Shown: positions 12,601-24,367 of the stretch, piece after piece
How positions within the stretch are numbered: position 1 is the stretch's first letter
How the letters are laid out: each line of letters starts with the position of its first letter
Assembly (NCBI GenBank): GCA_013423385.1
Contig: BLZA01000010.1
Coordinates: forward strand, 310,001 to 374,000
From: Naganishia liquefaciens
Taxonomy: Eukaryota > Basidiomycota > Tremellomycetes > Filobasidiales > Filobasidiaceae
Direction of reading: 5' to 3'
DNA length: 64,000 bases
Notes under the pieces: generated by a model
The model's database searches: none
What the model saw: the letters and a program-made list of their open reading frames with translations, nothing else
What the model was told of the DNA's origin: nothing
Program-made: the position numbers and the translations under genes

Positions 12601-15572
12601 CCTTGCTCAGGGCACTGAAGTTACGAGTAAGAATGTCTAGAAATAACAGGGTTAGTGAAAAGCGTTCTTAAGAGCGACGTCGAACCTACTTCTGTAGTAC
12701 TGTGTCTGCAACGCGGACAGTTCAGTACGTAAAATCTGCTCGGATTTCGTCGGCATCTCCTTGACCACATCTTTCTTCAGCCGACGAATCATAAGCTTCT
12801 CAAGTTTGTCGTGTAGCTCTTTAATCTTTGCGCCTTGATCTTCTCCATTGATGTCGAAATCATTGGCGAGCGCGACTGACGGGAAGTAAATCTAGTCAGT
12901 ATCAGTCATTCATCAGTGCGCATGCGGTACGTACATCTATCTGGCATCAGGAAATGCATCAAAGCGAGAAGTTCTAGGAGAACAGATATAAGCTATGTCC
13001 ATGCAAACTGGAGAGCTGCTCACCTTTCACGCTGTTTTGCAATGGAGTACCGGTGATGAGCAGCTTGGAAGCGAACGAGAAGCTCATCAGAGCTTCATAC
13101 AGCTGGGACTCGCTGTTCTTTAGGCGGTGTGCTTCATCCACCTCGAGCGCCTGCCACTTGATACTTTGCAGATCGGGTCGATCTTTGAGGATAAACTCGT
13201 ATGTCGTCAGAAGTACGTTGAATTTAAGTCTTTTCTGATGACCAAATTCGAAATCCCTAATGACCTCCCGTGACGCCGCGGACCCCATGTAGCATATGAC
13301 ATTCATTTCCGGAGCCCAGCTCTTGAATTGCATCTGCCATGCCGAAATCGTTGACAGTGGCACAACTACCAAGAAAGGGCCGTATTGTTGGCGCTCGTGA
13401 AAGAGCCATGACAAGTATGACACAGATTGCACCGTCTTTCCAAGACCCATCTGAATTGGGGATGGGCATGTCAGTTGCATAGAAATACGTGCCAGCTTCT
13501 TAACTCACCTCGTCGGCAAGAATACCATTTTCCTCATTCGACCACGTGTACGCCAACCAATTGAGCCCCGTCAGTTGGAACTCCTTCAAGGTACCGCCAG
13601 ATTGCTGCAGATACGCTGGGACTTCGGTGATCTTGGAGTATGCTGGTCGTCCACCTTTTGAGTAATTGGTGGAGTTGTGAGGTAACGTCGTCCGGTTCTC
13701 CCTCGCTTGATAATCCGCAATGGCCGCTTGAGCGCTGGGGGGCAAGTCCTCCGCTTTCTCCCATGTGCATTCGCTATAGGGCAACGTTGCCCATTTACAG
13801 AAATACTCGATGGTACCCGAACCGTCTTCTTTCTCTCTCGAGCTGACGATACGTTCAACTGTCTTGAAATTCTCGAGTTCCTCCTGTCGGCGCTGCCTCT
13901 CGATTTCGAAAACTTCGATATCCTCCGGTGTAGGTTTGTAATCGTCGGGTCCTGGATGCAGGAATTTTTGCTCGGGAATGAACACCTGCTTGATGTAATT
14001 ATCGATTCGCTTGAGGCCTCGGTAACCTTCCCCTTTCAAGTAGGTGTACAATTCGTCCGTGTTATGCAGATGCGAGAAATACTTCCACTTGATATGGAAG
14101 CGCTACATAATTGGAGGTGAATATGAGCCTGAAAACTCAAAAGGAGTCCAGTCAAACTCACCATGTTTTCGTAAGGCAGGTCGACGGGGTCGTCCAATCT
14201 TGTATCATCCCGACTGTACCCGAAGACGCCTTCGATCTCGTCCGAGTCGGCTGCGACACTGTCTTTAGCTATATGAGTCGATGTGAAAGAGAGATGCTCG
14301 TACCCGAGTTGTAATACGCGTTAGCCTTGGGTCTCGGTGCTTCCTCCTCGACCTCGTCGCTCTCCAACCCATAATCCACCGCTTTTTCGTTATAGTCGAT
14401 GGCTTTACCAGTCCGGCTGCTCGTCAATCTATACGCATCAGAGTCTTCATTGGTGTCGACCGTGCCCTGTCTTCTTCGCTTGATTCCCGCGATCGAAGGG
14501 TGATCAGGTTTGCGATGTGTCCTGCGAGCGACGTCTTGGCCGTAATCCTCATCCGAAGATTCGTTTCGTGATGATATCTTGGATTCGAACCGGCCTGGGA
14601 CTTGCACTACGAGAGCAAGTCATTCGCGTGAGATAATGCTGAAGCTAGAGGCGAGGCACCTACACTTGCTCGACGAAGATTCTTCCCGGCTCTTTTTGCC
14701 CCCGCGCTCGTGATTGTTGCCACCCTTCTTTGCTGCTTTGCCTTTACGCTTCGACTTCTTGCCGCTCACATCAAAGTCTTCGTCCTCATCGTCATCCATT
14801 TCTTCAAGATCCATCTCGTCATCTTCGTCATCGTAATCGCCTTCATCCGCGCTATCTTGGTATTCCGGCTGATTTGCATCGTTATCATCGTCTTCTTCCT
14901 CATCATCGGTTGGCGTTTCGTGACTTTCGAGTTCTCCCGCGGCATTGGTTTCTCCAGTCGACTCATCGTCACTTGGTATCCTATCACTTGTGATCGCATT
15001 GGATGCCGTTCGCGCGTCGAATTCATGCTTGACGGGTGAAATTGAAGAGCGACTTGCGGGTGCATCGCTGTGATCCATTGGTGCGTGCTTGTCCGCAACT
15101 GATTCTCGTTTCGGAGAGTCATATATCGTACCGCCGATTATGTCTTCGTCCTCAGTTTCGTCGTCGTCATAGGCATTCAAAGGAACGGCGGTCGTCGTAA
15201 CGACGTGTGATGCGGGCGTGTGAGAGTAAGCTCCATTGGCAACAGCGGCAGCGCCGTTGATGGGCAGAGGTGCTAGTTATGGGACAGAGATCAGCGTGAG
15301 CAGTCCGCCGTGATGATTGTCAAATCGATTCTGTCCGACAATTGTAGGCACAACTGGGTGAGAGCCCATTGAGAGTCATTCGCCCATGGATCCAAGTACG
15401 CAGGCACTCAAGGCAATTGACTATCACAGTCTATATCGTACCTTCCATCTACACCTGGAGGCCATCTAAGACGAAATTGCTTACCTTGCATGACCTGATT
15501 TGAACTGCCGACCGTTCCCATCTGTGCGTTACTGTTCGGCTTGACATCCTGAAGCATGCCATTGGAAGTCAT
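9645..15572 (-). CDS. CHD1: CHD1-type chromodomain ATP-dependent chromatin remodeller
   Basis: The minus-strand exons build a CHD1 protein of about 1,400 residues. An acidic, Ser-rich N-terminus is followed by two chromodomains ([13 protein letters not shown]..., then [20 protein letters not shown]), an SNF2 ATPase with GLGKT and VDEAH motifs, a helicase C lobe ([33 protein letters not shown]), the CHD1 SANT/SLIDE region ([34 protein letters not shown]) and a C-terminal CHCT/DUF4208 helical domain spliced from four small exons ([36 protein letters not shown]). The Walker A motif straddles an intron. Start: the ATG at 15572, with a first exon ending at 15485 after VMQ. A donor (GTACGT) overlaps an apparent stop at 10338, so the reading continues into the CHCT exons. 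CHD1 spaces nucleosomes behind elongating RNA polymerase II. Nuclear. Confidence 0.93.
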
Positions 15573-16529
15573 GCTGGACCGTGCCCTAACGAGTGAAGGA
15601 TCGGGGCTCGTCGACTAAGCGGAAGATGATTCGCCTGCCTGAAGCCTTGATTGAAGCCGACGTCTCGCACTATGATCGACGAGCGAGTTTGACGGATATC
15701 GATGTCGTTTTATGCTATTAAGCAGCAGCTGCGATTGCTAGCTGAACTCCAACCCAGAATGCATACGGGGAAAGCTACAGGATATACAAGGGGAAGGGAG
15801 AACAACGGATCAAATCAAAGCCGGCCATCGCCAGACGGCGCGGAAGCTACCCGTCCGTCCCAAATGTCGACCGGCGTGTCGCTTTCACCGTTCCAAACGG
15901 CGACGAAGCAGGCGCAGATGTCAGCAAAATCGATCGGCTCGGCGGCCAGAGTTGTGTTTTCCGATGGCGTTTTCGACGTGTTTTCTCGTCCTCTCACGCT
16001 CTAATAGCTGATCAGGCTCCTCTGCAAAGAGTGAGGGGGACGGTCCTTTTATAAATGGTCGCTGAGCATATGTTTGCAGGGACGACACAGTTTCACCTGA
16101 CGCGTCGACAATGCTTCATCGCGTCTCGTTGTAGAAAAACGCGACTTGGGAAGTGGATAATGGATGTTCGAGGGGTAACGCCGAAATCGCCGAACACGTT
16201 GTCGTCGTGATGAGCGCGACTGCGGGAGACCGCGAATGAGACGTTGCTTTGTATCTCAGCTTACGATTGCGAGCTGCTCAGGTGCTATGTGTCAAACGAA
16301 AGTGGAAGCAGTGATTGGAATACGTGCATGTCTTCATCGCTTTCATCTTTACATTTTACAAATCAAATCGATATCCGCATCTGAGTCGTGCGCAGTGGCA
16401 AGATTGGAGTCGTTTGTGTTTGCTTCGGCCGCCTCGTCTGGCCGCTAAATAACCGAAGGCGGATTCTCCCAAACCGTGTCGGTTTTCCGTCACGAATGGA
16501 TAGGAATTGGCGGCTGTTCCATAATGGCT
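15573..16529. other. CHD1 promoter region and TOM20 3' flank
   Basis: No convincing gene. A TTTATAAAAG stretch read on the minus strand at about 16047-16056 could be a TATA-like element, but it lies some 480 bp upstream of the CHD1 ATG, so its role is doubtful. Confidence 0.3.
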
Positions 16530-17602
16530 TTACGCAGCCTGAGCCTGAGCTGCCTTGCCCTCATCCGTCAAGGTCTCCCATTCCGTTCCTGATCCGTTCC
16601 CCTCGACGCTCACGCTACTGCTCTCAGGCTCCTCGGGGGCTGATGTCTCCGCTGCCGGAACGGCGGGCGCCTCGGGGTTAGCTGATGCAGCGAGAACTTC
16701 TGGGGCGGAAGAGGCCTCGGCGGTGCCGGCAGGAGGAGCGGCCGAGGTAGAGGCGGGCTCTGCAGTGACAGCAGCAGGGGTCTCGTCATCGACATCCGCT
16801 GCCGAAGGCTTGGCGGTCGGGACATCCTTGCCGGCTTCAAGGTCGAGCGAAGTGAGCTCCATGAGCAATGCAAAGATGGATGCGGGCACGGTCTTCTGGT
16901 AGACTGTATGGGAATCAAGGTCAATACTGCCAAGTTCACAGGGTCGCACATCAAACAATCGACATGAACTCACTCATGATCAACTCGACCGGGCTCGGGT
17001 ATACACGGAGTGCTCGGTAGAAGCACAGGGCGGCGGCAACCTCGTTGGCGGGACCAGTAGCAGCAAGACCTTCACCCATGGCGACCTGTTCCATAAAGTA
17101 TTGCTCTCGTTCCTGAGGGCTTGTCGGCAGGGTTTCCTTGCTGATTTCAATCAAGGATGCCTTCAACATCTGGGTAGCGCTCCATGCGTTAGGGCCGACG
17201 TCTGTGTGTTGACGTGACGAAGGAACTTACGGCAGTGTTCTTGACCTTTCGGACCTTCTCCTCTTTGGCTGCCGAAGCATGAACCTTCTTGTGTTCCTTC
17301 TCTGAAAAGCAGGCACGATAAAGACAGTAGATTTTGGCGACGTACGAAATATTCGGTAGCGACGTCGCGGACGGCGAGAAACCGGACAAGAAAGGGGTAA
17401 GATAGGGCAATTCGCAGACGTTTTAGTCAGTGCCTGCACTTTTTCTTGAAACGGGTTGGCTTGTCCCAGACATGTACTCACTCAGGTTCTTTCTGAACAC
17501 GGCGTCATTCCTCCTCTTGTAGTCGAACCAAGCAGCATATCCGACCAATCCAGTGGCGACCACGGCCAGACCAGTAACGGCAATTTGAGTGTTTGAAGGC
17601 AT
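16530..17602 (-). CDS. TOM20: Mitochondrial import receptor TOM20
   Basis: The N-terminus (IAVTGLAVVATGLVGYAAWF) is a single outer-membrane anchor followed by the basic DYKRRNDAVFRKNLKKEHKKV typical of Tom20. Downstream come the TPR-like receptor helices (EQYFMEQVAMGEGLAATGPA; EVAAALCFYRALRVYPSP) that bind presequences. Exon 1 is 17602-17482 and joins in phase to the exon starting AGAAGGAACAC near 17310; two further exons complete the receptor domain and a long, low-complexity Ala/Pro/Glu tail (about residues 120-205) ending at 16530. The tail is acidic and much longer than in yeast Tom20. Start: the ATG at 17602, right before the anchor; a near-cognate extension further upstream is less likely. 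Acts at the mitochondrial surface as part of the TOM complex. Confidence 0.9.
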
Positions 17603-19320
17603 ATTTAAAGGGTAGTTTGTCAGCTGATTCGACAAGCTTGAGGACTCTGCTGTAAAGCAGTCTTCATCGGGCTGACGATTGCACCGCTCTAGGAGCTGCT
17701 CGAGGCAACGGTGCCGGAAAAGATCGAGTTGAGCCCGCGGAGAAACCTGTTTTCACCTCCGCGCATCAACCCCCTTCCGATTGCCTTGTTAGTTATAAAT
17801 GTCGATAAGTTGCCCCCTATACATCTTTCAAGGGCACCGATCATTGCATTAATGATTTGCTTGTCCGAGACAATAACTCTCCTGATTCAAGACAAAGGTC
17901 TACAAGCCGGATCATCTTCCTATGCAGAGTCTCAGCAGCCGTTTCTGGTCTGATTTCTCTGCACTTGCGGGGACGCGCCTGTGCAAGTTCCAGGCGATTA
18001 ATCATTGCACTTGAGTAGAGAAACGCCATCTAGGCGGCTTCATCTGTTGTGCGCTCACTTCTCTTCCCTGTCTTTCCTGCCAGTCGAGGAATGAACCCCG
18101 TGTTCACACATTTTGCAAAGTCAGCCCCTTAGGACGAGATGCTGTGAGATGTGACTCGGTCGCAGATCAAGATGTGAGGTGCAATAATGCAAGCCTCTGG
18201 ATTCATCTCAAGGCGCTCCGGTCCCCACACGTCTAGAGTGAAAATAGTATCTTCTCCGGCCACCTCGAGATATATGCTCGTGTCACACTTCGACACAGCG
18301 CTTGCTCGCGATTGTTAGGGCACAGGATCTAGCATAAGGGGACATCTCAACCACCGCTCCCCGCCAGTGTTCCCGGCGATTTAGTCAAAGATCAAGGAAA
18401 CTCTGGCTGAGATGGCCGACGGGACATCCTCATGACACTTCAGTCGCTAGCGTTGAATTGAGCTGAACAGCTGGTGTTGAAGTCCAGGCTTCCGAATTCG
18501 AATGACGGTCGCCACATGATTTTCTGTCCGAAGCACTTGTGACAGGCGGCTTGGATTTGAACATTGATGAGTAGTAATCGGATACGTTTGTCATGTTCTG
18601 CGCATGCTCAGAGGATACGAGGCATGGCGTGTTCGCTGCCTTCGGGCTCTATGCCGACGGAGATGTCATCACGATGGTCCCCCGGCCTCCATGCGAAAAA
18701 TTGGCTCGGGTCAACTTCTGCCTACTTTTGCGCCCGAAAAGAGTAATGCAGTCCGGGCCCAACGAATTCAGAAGGAACCATAATTTCGCTCTTCGCGATT
18801 GCGGGTCTTCTAGGTCTCGTTCCCTGAAGCCCAATGTCCTGATTTCAGTCGAATCGCTTGGGATCTCATGAATGACACGTTCTTTCCCCCACCCAGAACG
18901 AGCAAAGCACGATATATAGGAACGCGCCATCTGCAAGCTGATTCAATGGCGTTCAAAGAACAACTTCGATGTCTAGAGGATGATATATAGCTATTGGTAT
19001 AGCGTCAATCGGGCACAGCATTCATCGTCATAGCTCTCCGCCACGTGGGAAGTTGCTGAGAGAGAACCGATACCACAGCTTGCATCGACTCCTATCCTTT
19101 CGATAGATAAAGGAGATCGATTCCTAAGCGCAAATTTGTTCATGAGAAGCCGGCTACACATAGAGAGACACCGGAACTAAGGGAAACAATTTTATTGCCA
19201 TTGATATCGTCAGCAGGTATTTCGCCTCGTTCTTCGATACGTTTCTCGTCGAGCTCAAAAAGATCGGCAGTTTGAGCTTCTAGGGCGTCGCTTCAAATAT
19301 AGGCACCTTGCCTCCTTTGC

Positions 19321-19375
19321 ATTGCCCCTGGATTGCCCCTGCGTTGCCCCTGTACTGTCCCTGCATTGCCCTTGT
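19321..19375. repeat. 11-bp tandem repeat, five units
   Basis: Five consecutive 11-bp units follow the pattern ATTGCCCCTGN. The first two match at all fixed positions, the later ones carry one to three changes. It lies in non-coding DNA. Confidence 0.85.
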
Positions 19376-21144
19376 TTGACACGGGGTCTTTTCACCGTCT
19401 GTTCATTCCCGCCAACGTAACTACATTCCTCGTACGCAGTGCGCAATGCGCCTCGGTCTACATGTTCATTATGTCCGCTGGTTGCGAAATGAACATGCTA
19501 AATAGCTAGTCGAGTCGTCGAAGGTCTGATGTGGGTCGGAGAACTTGCAGTGGTCCTCCGAGTCAAGAGGTGGCGCAGTTACAATGTTCCGTCAAAAACG
19601 ATGGCGTTGACAGCGCGGCGAATTGTCGGAATTGGTGATTGAACCTCACGTGACCCTGAGTTGCGCGGGACAACCCTGAGCAACCTCGGGGATATGTGGC
19701 AAATGGTATCTGCGTGAGAATGTCACAAGTAGGGTCAGCGAATAGAGTTCAAGGATTCCTCTTCGAGGCGGATACTCTACTCGTGATAGACCGGTTGCGG
19801 GGAAGGACTCGGACACTCACTCGCACTGTCGATATTTCCCGTCAGATATTCACGGTGATCGGACGGCATAATCGCAGACGCCTGCTCTTTGGGCTCGGTG
19901 TACTAGCAATCAACCTGTCAGTCTTACAATAAATCAGCCATTGAACGTCATCGTCACCAGATCGTTCTTCGATTCTTCGATATTTCACGACTGCGTTAAT
20001 GGCAATGAGAAACGGTCAAATCTTCGGTGCGTCTTCAGCCCAAGTGCTTCGACCTTTTACCCCATGACGCCCGCGGAAGGAGCGATCGTCTTCAAAGCCT
20101 CTCTCCGTCTCTCGGAAGATGGACCGCCTAGCGGGTGAGCCAATTGGCCAGCACCGAGACAAACTCCGTTGCCACCACCAATACGGACATATCCAATTCT
20201 TGATCAGATCCAGCTTGTCGCAATCGCATCGAAACGCTTCAACCCCAACCGCGCATCACGCAGAGGTCTTTGCCTGAGCAGTATTGTGGCGGATCCTTAC
20301 ACCGCTGTGGAGGAAGATGGCTGGAACGCAACGGGCTGTCAAAGCCTACTCAGCCAGAAATCAGTCTCACCGCAAAAGTACCCTTCCAGGCGTACCCAAT
20401 GCTGTGGCATGATACCACCGCATCGCTTTTGCATCGCCCCATCGCAGGAATACTGGAGACCGCGCCGTATTCCTTGCAAAATAGCGTGAACCGATACCGC
20501 AATGATCAGGCGCTGCATGAGCGTACAGCCAGGTTCTCCTCTTGTCCACGTGGATTGCTGACCGCGGCAAGGTCGGTTGGCGGACGAGCTGACAGGCGCT
20601 GCCGAATACGCCACAGTGGAATGGTGGTTTCTCTAGGACGTACTATCGATGCACAACATCCCTGGCCTGATCGGGAACATTTGGTCAGAGACCCCTTTTT
20701 AAAAAGCCTGTGGTAATGAAAGGGGTCAACAGAGTTCTAATACTTCAGCATCCGGCGAGTTACTTCGACGATACTCGATACTTCGTTCATTGCAATCATC
20801 TTCTGACTGCCACATCGTATTTGCATATCTGCAGCAATCAGGATGAAAATCGCAATCACAGGAGTTCTTGATCAAGAACAAGGCCTTCTCGTGATTCTCG
20901 TTTCAGGTTGGATCATCCGATCGCTTTTCGGGTTAACGGGTATTGTCTAGAAGTCTAGGATCAGGGGGCCTACCAAGGTATGTGTTGTCTTATTGTCGTT
21001 TCGAATGAATATCGCTGATATGATGGGGCTACTGTCATCGATATGTACAAGTCTTTGACTGTTGCAACTAGCATGCAAATCGCAGGGCGACCTCCTATCT
21101 CTCCGTTTCTTTCTAGCTTGCGCTCTCTTCCTTTTTAATCTCTA

Positions 21145-21448
21145 GGTCTATCTGGAAAACAAATATTTTTTCTATGCAAGACTTTCTCAAAGCGTTCCTC
21201 TACAACGGCTCAACGGGCCTCTGGACGCGCTGGCCATTGCACCGACTTCACCGGTGACGAAGACCGTTCAGGAGGCCTCGATACCATTTCGGAAAGCAAG
21301 TCTTTCGAAACAACGAAAATGGCGATGTCCAAACAACGACAAGGAAGCCATCATCAAGCAAAACGCGTCACCAGAAAGCAGAATCTCGAGACGTTTTCCA
21401 TCTTTGCCTTCGATTGCATCCCACTACGCGATCCGTTCAGTTGTATGA
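21145..21448 (+). other. Possible terminal exon of an unidentified gene
   Basis: An uninterrupted frame of about 100 codons starts exactly after a strong acceptor (long C/T tract ending TTTTTAATCTCTAG) and reads YLENKYFFYARLSQSVPLQR at its start, then a Ser/Pro/Lys-rich part to a TGA at 21446-21448. Residue composition looks like protein. A GTATGT donor at about 20977 could feed it across a 168-nt intron, but I could not link a convincing upstream exon in phase (a short frame beginning MKIAITG at 20843 is out of phase). It may be the remnant of a gene or chance. Confidence 0.25.
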
Positions 21449-21766
21449 GCGAGGCTCCCAAATATTATGTCATGTGCATTTCCTGCCCGACCTTGAATCA
21501 GCGCGTGACAGTTCACCTTCCATCAAACTTGCTTTCCCACTGATGCCGGAACCACTGCCAACGCGTTCTCGCACGCAGGCCGAACCTGCTTCTCTCTGCG
21601 AAGTCGAATCAACATTACTGCCATCTTTCCTCTGGATCATTCCATCGTGTCGGAACTTGTCAGATAGTTCAGCTGTGAGCATTTCGCTGTTCTCTGAACC
21701 GCCTACCCTATAGCAAATCTGAACAACAACAAACATAGTCGCCATACTGTGAGGACAACAGTCACC

Positions 21767-24367
21767 ATGCGGCTCCTCGCATTTCGGCTGTTTATCTCCT
21801 GCCTCTGCCCCATTGGGTACGCGTCGGCATCCGCAGTCTACAACGAAACTGCATTCTCCAATGTCACCATCGTCGATCACGACTACAATGACTTTGAACG
21901 AGCCATCGACATCGACGATTTCTCGAAGAACACTCTCATCGATCTCGTCGATAGTCCTTCCAATATGCCGATCCTGAACATCGTCTCCTCTTTTATTCTG
22001 CCTCGACGATCCCTCGAGCTGAATGTGGCGAACGTGCACGCTCATGGGGTCGCGGATACTATTGTAGGGCTCTCCGTCGGCCCGTATGCGGGTTACACTG
22101 TCGGCCTTCACATCGGAAAGGTCAGGTCCGACTGGACGTCAGCTTTGGCACAACACGGCATGACAACGTGCTCGAGCGAGAATGGCACAAGAGAAATGAT
22201 CTCGCGGGAAGGCGTCGTCAAACACGGTAAGGAACTCTCATGCCATGATGCTTGATCGTAGCTGAGGCGCATCAATACTAGGTCTCGGCTGGTGTTCTGA
22301 AGGTTTCGCTCCTGAGGCCATGACGAAATGTGAACAACGCGCGCAGCGCATCGCAGAAAGCGGTCAACGTGCTCTCCAGACAGTCGCCGACATTCTCGAG
22401 TACGTGGCTGTTGAGTCCAACGAACAACAGCAGCAATCGGAAATCGAGCTGGAAGAATGCCTCGCGGCCAGTCGACAAATCATCCAAGAGGCTGATCACA
22501 GCCAGAGGATGCACCAGACGTGCCTCGTCGCCGCGACGAAATTGGAAGAAGAGGTAATTCGCTGCACCACGCGCGAGGACCATCTCGAAAGACAGCTCGA
22601 CCGGGCCGACGAGAGAATGAAGGAGCTGTGGCTTCAAGTTCAACGAGATCAAACCATCAAGGAAGAGTGGCGCATAACCGCCGCAATACTGCAAGAAGCC
22701 AATGAAAATTATGCGACAACCGCGACGAAACTGCAAGAAGCCAGCGAGCATTGTGCGGCCACCGCGGCGAAACTGCAAAGCGACGGTATCAGCCGGGACC
22801 AACATATCGCGGAGTTGGAACTCGAGCTCGCGCAAACCAAGAGAAAGACGCACCAGCGCGACCTTGTAATTGCGATGCTAGTCTTCTGCATTCTTGGTTG
22901 CGTGCGTGCGCTTATCCAAGTAGTTCGCGTACATTCGAAGGAGGATGACAACGCAAGTAATGCAAAGAAGAAGAATAGATCGCTGGCAGACGCAATTGTA
23001 AGTGGTTTCACTGGACTGCTATTAGCGTCATGCACATCGACTGACGATGATTCTACAGTATACAAGCAGTCTAGAGGTCGATTCGACGTCGCGCCAGACG
23101 TCTCGTCTCAAGGCCAGTCTTCCTGCCATTGCCAACTCAACCTTTCCTTTCAGCACTCGGAAGATGGACAATTCTTGGCCCTCTTCCCCAATCCAATCTA
23201 TGAGAGACTCCGACGAAGCGAGTCATTTGCACGTCGCAGAAATTGCGTCTGGCCAGGTGACATCAGACGAGACTGTCGCTGAGGCAAGCCCATCTGTTAT
23301 TTTCGTCATCCATCGCTGATCCTCCGTTCTTGCAGGCGTCAGATTTCTCTGAACCGAGTCTTCAAGCCATTCGCGACTTTCTTGAGAAAGAGACGCCTAT
23401 GACGCGTTGGGAAGTGAGTCTCAAAGCATGTGTACGATCTATGACAAGGGTGTTGACTCTCGAGTATGAAAGCGTCGCAACAAGGGCGAAGGAAGCGGCA
23501 GCTCCGTCAACGCTCCTTTCCCCAACATGAACATCCGAACTTCCCTTCCAGGCACGGATAAGCCCGACAATGCTCAATCGCAAAATTTCGTTAGCGGCTC
23601 CCGTCGCACCAGTCAAATCGTCGAGACGCCGAACACCACAAGAGCCACCCGGAAAGACTTGACCGAACCTGCCAGATCCCCAGACCAGGCGCAATCCAAG
23701 TGCCGAAACTCAAGTCCTGGCGAAGCTGTGTCACATGTTCTGAAAGAAGGCGAGGAAAGCGGACGGGTCGGCACGGGGAGCCGGTCGAGTCCCAGCCTCG
23801 ACGGGTTGCTACCACGCACGCCCTCTCGAGCGCATCGTCCGGCATTTTCGATGGGCAACGGCCACTTCTCACCACTTGCGACCCGAATCCTTACACGCGC
23901 ACGAAGACAGCTTGAGAACCATGATGCGGAGATCGATGGGAAGAACATTCTCGCATTTGAAACCCCACGCTATCCGGAGAACGACACTCACTGCCCTGGA
24001 AATCCGGCTCTCCCTATCACACCGAATGGCTTACGAACGACTGCGAGAAGTTCGGCGGCTTTCGGCGAGGTCAGTGATGGTCTAAGCGGAGCATCAGGTC
24101 ATGCACTGATTCTGCATCTGAATATAACATCTTTCCGTGCAACAGGACGGTGCTAAGTCGTTCCAAAGTCCTCGCAGCATTTTATCGCCGAAGCGGTCCG
24201 GTACCCCCAAGCGGTCCGATACCCCCAAAAAAGTCAGTTGGCAGGATTGCATGGAGACTACCAAGATTTGCCCGGCTTCGCCTGCCTCGACTTCTTCTGC
24301 CTCCCTGAGAGCGAGCAAGAGTATTGACATGGACGACTTGCTTCGAAGATGTTTCAGCACGGATTGA
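21767..24367 (+). CDS. Signal-peptide membrane protein with extracellular coiled coil, unknown function
   Basis: Not a recognised family. Six exons join in phase into about 761 residues: 21767-22226, 22282-22997, 23059-23283, 23336-23413, 23485-24069, 24146-24367. The N-terminus is a signal peptide (RLLAFRLFISCLCPIGYASA). A short luminal part with several N-glycosylation sites follows, then a Gln/Glu-rich coiled coil (about residues 175-355) that holds a 14-residue tandem duplication, one membrane span (LVIAMLVFCILGCVRALI, about 360-380), and a long Ser/Thr/Pro-rich tail with SPKR/TPKR motifs and KKVSW near the end. The expected topology is coiled coil outside, disordered tail in the cytoplasm. 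The third intron (23284-23335) would be GC-AG; if it is not spliced the protein stops at about 23320. Possibly a lineage-specific surface or sensor protein; that is inference. Confidence 0.6.
22689..22772 (+). repeat. 42-bp tandem duplication within the coiled coil
   Basis: Two adjacent 42-bp units, each starting CTGCAAGAAGCCA and ending GCGAAA, encode 14-residue repeats (LQEANENYATTATK and LQEASEHCAATAAK). The repeat keeps the heptad phase, so it lengthens the coiled coil without breaking it. Confidence 0.85.
24192..24229 (+). repeat. 18-bp direct repeat coding KRSGTP/KRSDTP
   Basis: Two nearly identical units, AAGCGGTCCGRTACCCCC, sit side by side in the last exon of the coiled-coil membrane protein. 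They duplicate a basic Thr-Pro site that could be a target of proline-directed kinases. Confidence 0.7.

Larger units (their letters stand above)
17603..21766. other. 4.1 kb stretch without a confident gene
   Basis: Apart from the TOM20 promoter and the leader of the next gene, no frame here carries a recognised domain. Short frames on both strands are probably chance. Two items stand out: an 11-bp tandem repeat at 19321-19375 and a possible terminal exon at 21145-21448 with a strong pyrimidine tract and acceptor in front of it. Several AT-rich patches (around 18910, 18985, 21160) could be promoter elements of non-coding transcripts, but nothing proves transcription. Confidence 0.4.

Noticed and set aside
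9644-15572. Functional chromatin cluster (SNT2, CHD1, YAF9) within 31 kb
   Set aside because: These genes are separated by unrelated genes and run in different directions; proximity is most simply chance.
16555-16902. Plus-strand Ala/Gly/Ser-rich frame
   Set aside because: Antisense shadow of the low-complexity TOM20 tail.
20169-20716. Overlapping open frames on both strands
   Set aside because: No domain, no consistent splice signals; two frames on opposite strands are equally long, as expected by chance.
20843-20950. MKIAITG start resembling a Rossmann-fold dehydrogenase
   Set aside because: The glycine pattern does not continue, the frame stops after about 35 codons, and no in-phase exon follows.
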